This document shows positions 5,564-9,092 of a stretch of 9,092 bases of DNA, one piece after another. Below the pieces are notes generated by a model. The model saw only the letters and a list, made by a program, of their open reading frames with translations, ran no database searches and was not told where the DNA came from. How positions within the stretch are numbered: the stretch's first letter is position 1; each line of letters opens with the position of its first letter. The DNA comes from Nitriliruptoraceae bacterium (GTDB lineage Bacteria; Actinomycetota; Nitriliruptoria; Nitriliruptorales; Nitriliruptoraceae): the NCBI GenBank assembly GCA_007125475.1, contig SLDB01000121.1, positions 1 through 9,092 of the forward strand, read 5' to 3'. The position numbers and the translations under genes were made by a program.

Positions 5564-6250
5564 ATGGACGTCCTCGTCGTCGACGACGACGCCCAGCTGC
5601 GCCGTGCCCTCACCGACGCCCTGCGCCGGCTCGGGTGCCGCGTCGCGGCGGTCCCCTCCGGGCGGCGGGCACTGGCCGTCACCGCTGGCAGCGAGCCCGA
5701 CGCCGTGGTCCTCGACCTGCGGCTGCCCGACCTCGACGGGCTCGAGGTGATCCGGCGGGTGCGCACCTACAGCGACGTCCCGATCGTCGTGTTCTCGGGG
5801 GTCGGCAACCCCCAGGCGCGGATCGACGGCCTGCTGGCCGGGGCCGACGACTTCGTCGACAAACCATGCTCGGTCGCCGAGCTCGCGGCCCGCTTGACGG
5901 CGGTAGGGCGCCGGTACGGCACACCGACGGTGGCTGGTCCCCGGGCCGTGGCCGTCTCCGGCGTCGCGATCGACCTCGCCGCGCGACGCGCCACCGTCGA
6001 CGGGGTGGATGCCGGGATGACCAACACCGAGTGGCGGATCGTCGCCACGTTGGCGGCCTACCCCGGTGTGGCGCTCTCGTACCGCTGGATCATCCGTCAG
6101 GTCTGGTCGGAGCGTCACGGCGACGAGCTTCGCGGGTCACTGCGGGCGCACATCCGCTCGTTGCGGCGCAAGCTCGGGGACGACGCCCGCACCCCCCGGT
6201 TGGTGCGAACCGAGGTGGGGTACGGCTACCGGTGGATCGCGGAGGGGTGA
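5564..6250 (+). CDS. OmpR/KdpE-family DNA-binding response regulator (orphan), 228 aa
   Basis: The receiver domain (~1-115) shows the acidic cluster D7-D9, phospho-acceptor D51 (VVLDLRLPDLDG), switch Ser78 (PIVVFSG) and Lys100 (DDFVDKP). A winged-helix output domain (~135-226) follows, with MTNTEWRIVATLAAYPG, an RAHIRSLRRKLGDD recognition helix and the terminal VRTEVGYGYRW wing. This is the KdpE-like branch of OmpR regulators by general look. The ATG at 5564 is chosen because it directly precedes the first receiver strand and a GGAAGGGG purine run lies upstream. No histidine kinase is next to it, so it is an orphan within this window. PHO-box-like direct repeats upstream suggest autoregulation or control by a related regulator. 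The HIT gene converges on it with a 5-bp gap and no visible terminator. Confidence 0.92.
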   Translation: MDVLVVDDDAQLRRALTDALRRLGCRVAAVPSGRRALAVTAGSEPDAVVLDLRLPDLDGLEVIRRVRTYSDVPIVVFSGVGNPQARIDGLLAGADDFVDKPCSVAELAARLTAVGRRYGTPTVAGPRAVAVSGVAIDLAARRATVDGVDAGMTNTEWRIVATLAAYPGVALSYRWIIRQVWSERHGDELRGSLRAHIRSLRRKLGDDARTPRLVRTEVGYGYRWIAEG

Positions 6251-6255
6251 GGTGC

Positions 6256-6690
6256 TCACGCCGTGGCGGCGGCGACCTCGTTGTCGAACCCCAGGGCGAG
6301 GAGGCTCTGACGCAATCGCTCAGCGGCGGCGTCGAGGTCGTCGGGGTCCGGGTCCTGCTGGGCGTGGGCGAAGGTCAGTCGTTCCTCGCGGTACGCCGGA
6401 AGGACGTGCACGTGGGCGTGGGGGACCTCGAAGCCGGCGATGATCTGCGCGACGCGTGGCGGTTCGAAGGCGTGTTGGATACCCCGGCCGATGTGCTGGG
6501 CGACCGCGGCGCACTGCTTCCAGAGCGGCGGATCGAGGTCGAGCCAGTGATCGACCTCCTGTCGCGGCACGATGAGGGTGTGGCCGTCCTCGATCGGGTT
6601 GATCGACAGGAAGGCCACCACGTCCGGGTCCTTCCAGACGAACCTGCCGGGGAGTTCGCCGTTGATGATGCGGGTGAACACGCTGGGCAC
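6256..6690 (-). CDS. HIT-family nucleotide hydrolase/transferase-like protein, 144 aa
   Basis: The histidine-triad motif HAHVHVLP (H91-x-H93-x-H95) is the active site of this family, which hydrolyses nucleoside phosphoramidates or dinucleoside polyphosphates. The N-terminus SVFTRIINGELPGRFVWKD and the DGHTLIVPRQEVDHW segment (35-49) are typical of HINT-like bacterial proteins, and the length is normal. Cytosolic, with no membrane segment. The GTG at 6690 is chosen over upstream in-frame codons because GGAGG precedes it at about 4-5 nt and conserved sequence starts at once; the upstream residues do not look conserved. tRNA-Gly lies 76 bp upstream on the same strand, so read-through from the tRNA promoter is possible. 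A 14-bp palindrome lies 19 bp upstream of the start. The physiological substrate is unknown, as for most bacterial HIT proteins. Confidence 0.92.
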   Translation of the reverse strand: MPSVFTRIINGELPGRFVWKDPDVVAFLSINPIEDGHTLIVPRQEVDHWLDLDPPLWKQCAAVAQHIGRGIQHAFEPPRVAQIIAGFEVPHAHVHVLPAYREERLTFAHAQQDPDPDDLDAAAERLRQSLLALGFDNEVAAATA

Positions 6691-6708
6691 GACGCCTCCG
6701 GATCCTCG

Positions 6709-6722
6709 CGTACAGGTGTACG
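6709..6722. promoter_or_regulatory. Palindrome upstream of the HIT gene, candidate operator
   Basis: CGTACA-GG-TGTACG is a perfect 6-bp inverted repeat with a 2-bp spacer, ending 19 bp before the HIT start codon and about 45 bp downstream of the tRNA-Gly 3' end. The symmetric form suits a dimeric DNA-binding protein. AT content is higher than its surroundings. Confidence 0.4.
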
Positions 6723-6766
6723 TCACCTCGCAGCGCCCGCGCCGCTGTCGTCCGGGCGGGGCTCGG

Positions 6767-6837
6767 AGCGGGTGACCGGGATCGAACCGGCACCTCCTGC
6801 TTGGAAGGCAGGGGCTCTACCATTGAGCTACACCCGC
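6767..6837 (-). tRNA. tRNA-Gly (anticodon TCC)
   Basis: The minus strand folds as a full cloverleaf. The acceptor GCGGGTG pairs with CACCCGC, the D arm is GCTC/GAGC, and the anticodon stem CCTGC/GCAGG encloses CTTCCAA with anticodon TCC. The T arm contains TTCGATC. Length is 71 nt including the discriminator U. CCA is not encoded (CC then G follows). It reads GGA and, by wobble, GGG codons. A TAGGCT -10 element lies 13 nt upstream. Confidence 0.96.
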
Positions 6838-6849
6838 GTACGGCGACAG

Positions 6850-6855
6850 AGCCTA
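6850..6855 (-). promoter_or_regulatory. Putative tRNA-Gly -10 element TAGGCT
   Basis: TAGGCT fits TANNNT and lies 12 nt upstream of the mature tRNA 5' end, leaving a short 5' leader of about 5 nt for RNase P. The similarly placed TACGCT upstream of tRNA-Pro supports this reading. Confidence 0.5.
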
Positions 6856-6887
6856 ACGCCTCGCTCGCCGCCGGGCCCGTCCGCCAG

Positions 6888-6893
6888 TACGTT
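6888..6893 (+). promoter_or_regulatory. Putative -10 element TACGTT for the HPF-like gene
   Basis: TACGTT fits TANNNT. It would give a leader of about 77 nt before the GTG at 6977, containing the strong hairpin at 6907-6935. No -35 is evident, so support is weak. Confidence 0.25.
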
Positions 6894-6906
6894 GCGCGTC
6901 CGCGTT

Positions 6907-6935
6907 CGCCGGACCGCGCCCGCGTCGGTCCGGCG
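6907..6935 (+). other. Strong hairpin in the presumed 5' leader of the HPF-like gene
   Basis: GCCGGACCG (6908-6916) and CGGTCCGGC (6926-6934) are perfectly complementary around a 9-nt loop, and the flanking C6907/G6935 pair extends the stem to 10 bp. No gene upstream on the plus strand needs a terminator here, and there is no T-tract. It is more likely a leader structure or an operator. Confidence 0.5.
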
Positions 6936-6976
6936 GCACCGAGCTTTCACCACTTCCCGGCCCTGTAGGAGTCGCC

Positions 6977-7306
6977 GTGTCCGAGACCAGCTTCCGCGAT
7001 CGTCTCCGTGTCGTGCCGCAGTTCCGTCCCGACGAGTACGAGAAAGTCCGTGACAGCCTCTTCGGTCGGCTGGATCGCCGACTCTCGCGTTGGGACCCGG
7101 AGGAGGTCGAGCTGGAGATCTCGGTGAAGGATCGGGACACCGCCAGCCAGCGGGTCGCCCTCGAGTGCTGGGTCCCGGGTGCCCCCAAGATCGTGGGCAC
7201 CTCGACCGAGAGCGACCTGGACAAGGCCGTGGTCGAGGCCCGCGACGACGTCTGGCGTCAGGTCGACCGGTTCGTGACCAAGCGGGAGACGAAGCGGCGG
7301 CGGTGA
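6977..7306 (+). CDS. HPF/RaiA-like ribosome-associated protein (S30AE-like), 109 aa
   Basis: This small cytosolic protein resembles the short hibernation-factor/RaiA fold. A first helix FRPDEYEKVRDSLFGRLDRRL is followed by strand EEVELEISVKDRD, a second strand RVALECWVP, a third PKIVGTSTES, then a long helix LDKAVVEARDDVWRQVDRF and a basic tail KRETKRRR. Classic members bind the 30S decoding region, and the basic tail fits RNA contact. Sequence identity to canonical HPF is low by eye and the first strand-helix is unusual, so family membership is tentative. The GTG at 6977 is supported by AGGAG at 6967-6971. A 6-bp hairpin follows the stop codon directly. Its neighbours (two tRNAs and trigger factor) also serve translation or protein folding. 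Confidence 0.6.
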   Translation: MSETSFRDRLRVVPQFRPDEYEKVRDSLFGRLDRRLSRWDPEEVELEISVKDRDTASQRVALECWVPGAPKIVGTSTESDLDKAVVEARDDVWRQVDRFVTKRETKRRR

Positions 7307-7322
7307 GGGCGCCGACGCGCCC
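7307..7322 (+). terminator. Hairpin directly after the HPF-like stop codon
   Basis: GGGCGC-CGAC-GCGCCC is a perfect 6-bp stem starting at the base after the TGA. It has no U-tract, so it would be an I-shaped terminator. Stopping there would prevent antisense reading of tRNA-Pro, which lies 9 bp further on the other strand. Confidence 0.45.
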
Positions 7323-7330
7323 CCGTGTCG

Positions 7331-7404
7331 TCGGGGTGGCCGGATTCGAACCGACGACCCCCTGCTCCCAAAGCAGGTGCGCTACCAAGCTGCGCCACAC
7401 CCCG
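7331..7404 (-). tRNA. tRNA-Pro (anticodon TGG)
   Basis: The minus strand folds as a cloverleaf. The acceptor CGGGGTG pairs with CACCCCG, the D arm is GCGC/GCGC, and the anticodon stem CCTGC/GCAGG surrounds TTTGGGA with anticodon TGG. The T arm contains TTCGAAT. Length is 74 nt with discriminator A, and no CCA is encoded. The acceptor's first C and the discriminator A are typical of tRNA-Pro. It reads CCA and other CCN codons by wobble. Confidence 0.96.
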
Positions 7405-7415
7405 GACGGGGCGGC

Positions 7416-7421
7416 AGCGTA
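7416..7421 (-). promoter_or_regulatory. Putative tRNA-Pro -10 element TACGCT
   Basis: TACGCT fits TANNNT and ends 11 nt before the tRNA 5' end, matching the spacing seen at tRNA-Gly. No -35 is recognised. Confidence 0.45.
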
Positions 7422-7429
7422 GCCGGGTG

Positions 7430-7446
7430 GACCGACCCCGTCGGTC
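7430..7446. other. Inverted repeat between tRNA-Pro and tig
   Basis: GACCGAC-CCC-GTCGGTC is a perfect 7-bp stem with a 3-nt loop, just upstream of the tRNA-Pro -10 element. It could be an operator in the tRNA promoter, a terminator for plus-strand transcripts, or chance. The remainder of the gap up to 7586 holds no gene I can support. Confidence 0.35.
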
Positions 7447-7586
7447 GCCGGGGCGGCCCGCCGCAGTGCGCAACGCCCGCCGGATGGACACCGGGCCGGT
7501 GACCTGGAACCATCACGCCGCCCGACGGCTCGCGCCGCCGGCGAACGACCTTGTCCCACGCGCCCCGATCCAGGACTCAACCCTCC

Positions 7587-9029
7587 GTGAAGACGTCCGT
7601 CGAACCCCTCGAGCCGGTGAAAGTCAAGCTCACCGTCGAGGTCGAGCCCAAGCGCGTCAAGCGCGCCTTCGACACCGCGGCGCGTGAACTCGCCAAACAG
7701 GTGAACGTCCCGGGGTTCCGGCCGGGGAAGGCGCCGCGACGCCTCATCGAGCAGCGGTTCGGCTCCGGCGTGATCGCGCAGACCGCGATGGAGGAGGCGG
7801 TCTCGGAGTACTACGGCGAGGCTCTGCGCGCCGAGGGCATCGATCCGGTTGCCCCGCCCGAGGTCGACGTCGAGGTGTTCGACGAGGCCGACGGCTGCAC
7901 GTTCACGGCCCTCGTCGAGGTGCGACCCACGTTCGAGGTCCCCGACCACACCGGGATCGATGTCACGTTCCCCGAGTGGGAGGCCGACGACGAGGAGATC
8001 GCCGCGCAGCTGGAGTCCATGCGCGAACGGTTCGCCGAGGTCGACGAGGTCGAGCGTGCCGCCGGTGAGGGCGACCTGGTCACCATCGATCTGCGGGTCG
8101 AGGTCGACGGCGAGGAGTTGGAGTCGGCCCGGGTCGAGGACGCCCTCTACGAGGTCGGTTCCGGTGGTGTGACCCCCAAGCTCGACGAGGAGGTCGTCGG
8201 GGCGGTCGCCGGTGACGAGGTCACGTACGTCGACGCGCTGCCCGAGGAGTTCCCGGAGCACGGCGGGGCCGAGGCCACCTTCCACGTCACCGTCAAGGAC
8301 GTCCGACAGAAGACGCTGCCGGACCTCGACGACGACTTCGCGATGACCGCGTCCGCGTTCGAGACCCTCGACGAGCTCCGCGAAGACCTGCGGTCCTCGC
8401 TGCTCCGACGCAACATCGAGCAGGCCCAGCACCAGCTCAGGGCCCGCGTCCTGGAGGCCTACCTGGCCCGCGTCGACGTCCCGATCCCGCCGTCGATGAT
8501 CGAGTCGGAGCAGCAGCAGCGGATCCACCAGCTGGAGCATCAGGCCGAGCAGTACGGGGTCGACGTCGAGACCCTCCTCGAGGCCCAGGGCACCACACGG
8601 GAGGACTACACCGCCGACGCCGCCAGCCAGGCCGAGGACGCCGTGAAGGCGCAGCTCGTCCTTGACGCGTTGGCCCGCGAGATCGGGGTCGACCTGCAGT
8701 CGGAGGACATCGACCGCGAGATCGTGCGGCACGCCCAGAGCAACAACGTCGAGCCGGAACAGATCGCCCGGATCATCCAGGAGCAGGGTTCCCTGCCGGC
8801 CCTGGTCGGAGACATCCTGCGGCGCAAGACCATCGACGCGATGGTCGACGCCGCCGACGTCGACGGGGGACCGGACGCCGACCTGCTGATCGAGCTCGGC
8901 CTCCGCGAAGCCCCCGAGGCGGTCGCCGCGTCGGACGCTGCCGCGGGTGCGCCCGCCGACGACTCCGCTGACGCCTCCGCCGACGACTCCGCTGACGACT
9001 CCGCCGACGACGAGCCGACCACCAGCTGA
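7587..9029 (+). CDS. tig: Trigger factor, ribosome-associated chaperone and prolyl isomerase, 480 aa
   Basis: Trigger factor binds ribosomal protein L23 at the exit tunnel and shields nascent chains. The ribosome-binding domain carries the signature GFRPGKAP (43-50; family GFRxGKxP). A FKBP-like isomerase domain follows at ~160-240 (GDLVTIDLRVEVDGE and onward). The C-terminal helical chaperone arms span ~250-435. The tail after ~445 is acidic and low-complexity, with four DDSA-type repeats. I chose GTG 7587 because the protein then begins VKTSVEPLEPVKVKLTVEV, matching the usual family N-terminus. The upstream in-frame TTG at 7551 would add 12 residues unlike the family. The Shine-Dalgarno sequence before 7587 is weak (AGGA about 11 nt away). 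In many bacteria tig precedes clpP/clpX; the downstream 63 bases hold no visible gene start. Confidence 0.97.
   Translation: MKTSVEPLEPVKVKLTVEVEPKRVKRAFDTAARELAKQVNVPGFRPGKAPRRLIEQRFGSGVIAQTAMEEAVSEYYGEALRAEGIDPVAPPEVDVEVFDEADGCTFTALVEVRPTFEVPDHTGIDVTFPEWEADDEEIAAQLESMRERFAEVDEVERAAGEGDLVTIDLRVEVDGEELESARVEDALYEVGSGGVTPKLDEEVVGAVAGDEVTYVDALPEEFPEHGGAEATFHVTVKDVRQKTLPDLDDDFAMTASAFETLDELREDLRSSLLRRNIEQAQHQLRARVLEAYLARVDVPIPPSMIESEQQQRIHQLEHQAEQYGVDVETLLEAQGTTREDYTADAASQAEDAVKAQLVLDALAREIGVDLQSEDIDREIVRHAQSNNVEPEQIARIIQEQGSLPALVGDILRRKTIDAMVDAADVDGGPDADLLIELGLREAPEAVAASDAAAGAPADDSADASADDSADDSADDEPTTS
8958..9005 (+). repeat. Four tandem 12-bp repeats in the tig tail
   Basis: Units of GACGACTCCGC(T/C) lie at 8958-8969, 8970-8981 (one base changed), 8982-8993 and 8994-9005, and encode DDSA, DASA, DDSA and DDSA. 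The array keeps the frame and extends the acidic C-terminal tail of trigger factor. Copy number is likely to vary between strains. Confidence 0.85.
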
Positions 9030-9092
9030 ATACCGCTCCCGGCGGGCGGCTCGAGGCGGAACGCGGGGCTCGCGGGACGACGAGGTGTGCCC

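Noticed and set aside
5395..7053. Long plus-strand open frame of 552 codons
   Set aside because: It is Arg/Pro-rich, runs out of frame through the response regulator and antisense to the HIT gene and tRNA-Gly, and has no recognisable domain. GC-rich third-position bias creates such shadows.
6828..8732. Long minus-strand open frame of 634 codons antisense to trigger factor
   Set aside because: It crosses tRNA-Pro and mirrors the tig codons (Leu/Asp/Gly/Val-rich), typical of an antisense shadow of a strong GC-rich gene.
9030..9092. Possible start of a downstream gene such as clpP
   Set aside because: No start codon with ribosome site or recognisable coding is visible in the last 63 bases.

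Overview
This is a very GC-rich bacterial window. Frequent GTG starts, TANNNT-type -10 elements, a WhiG/FliA-type sigma factor and PhoP-like direct repeats suggest a high-GC actinobacterium. An Acidimicrobiia-like lineage is my guess and cannot be settled from this window alone. Almost all of the sequence is single-copy chromosomal genes. I see no insertion sequence, prophage, CRISPR array or rRNA.

Layout, left to right. (1) A minus-strand gene runs off the left edge. It encodes a degenerate ECF-sigma-like N-terminus, one transmembrane segment and an Asp/Pro-rich tail. (2) Diverging from it is an atypical SDR-like gene (703-1506) that may be leaderless. The spacer between them carries a 13-bp tandem repeat. 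(3) ilvC (ketol-acid reductoisomerase, 1560-2567, minus) converges on the SDR gene across a hairpin-rich gap. (4) Diverging from ilvC is a two-gene plus-strand operon: a 358-residue protein of an uncharacterised family (2822-3898) and a UGSC-family selenoprotein (3936-4457). The selenoprotein frame is interrupted by an in-frame TGA at 4215-4217, which I read as selenocysteine. A perfect 19-nt hairpin begins 11 nt after the TGA and looks like a bacterial SECIS element. (5) A WhiG/FliA-type sigma factor (4425-5351, minus) overlaps the selenoprotein's 3' end. (6) A divergent spacer holds four TTCACG boxes arranged as two 11-bp direct repeats, upstream of an orphan OmpR/KdpE-type response regulator (5564-6250). 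(7) A HIT-family hydrolase (6256-6690, minus) and tRNA-Gly(TCC) follow. (8) Next come a small HPF/RaiA-like protein (6977-7306), tRNA-Pro(TGG) on the minus strand, and trigger factor (tig, 7587-9029) with an acidic repeat tail.

The most interesting unit is the 2822-4457 operon. Read through the TGA, the second gene gives a continuous 173-residue protein with the motif UGSCSSC. The surrounding sequence resembles the Sec-containing active-site region of glycine/proline reductase B subunits. With its upstream partner it looks like a small Sec-dependent redox system of unknown substrate. A standard gene caller would split the selenoprotein into two fragments or call it a pseudogene. The other genes are largely housekeeping or regulatory (branched-chain amino-acid synthesis, protein folding, ribosome-associated factor, tRNAs, signalling).
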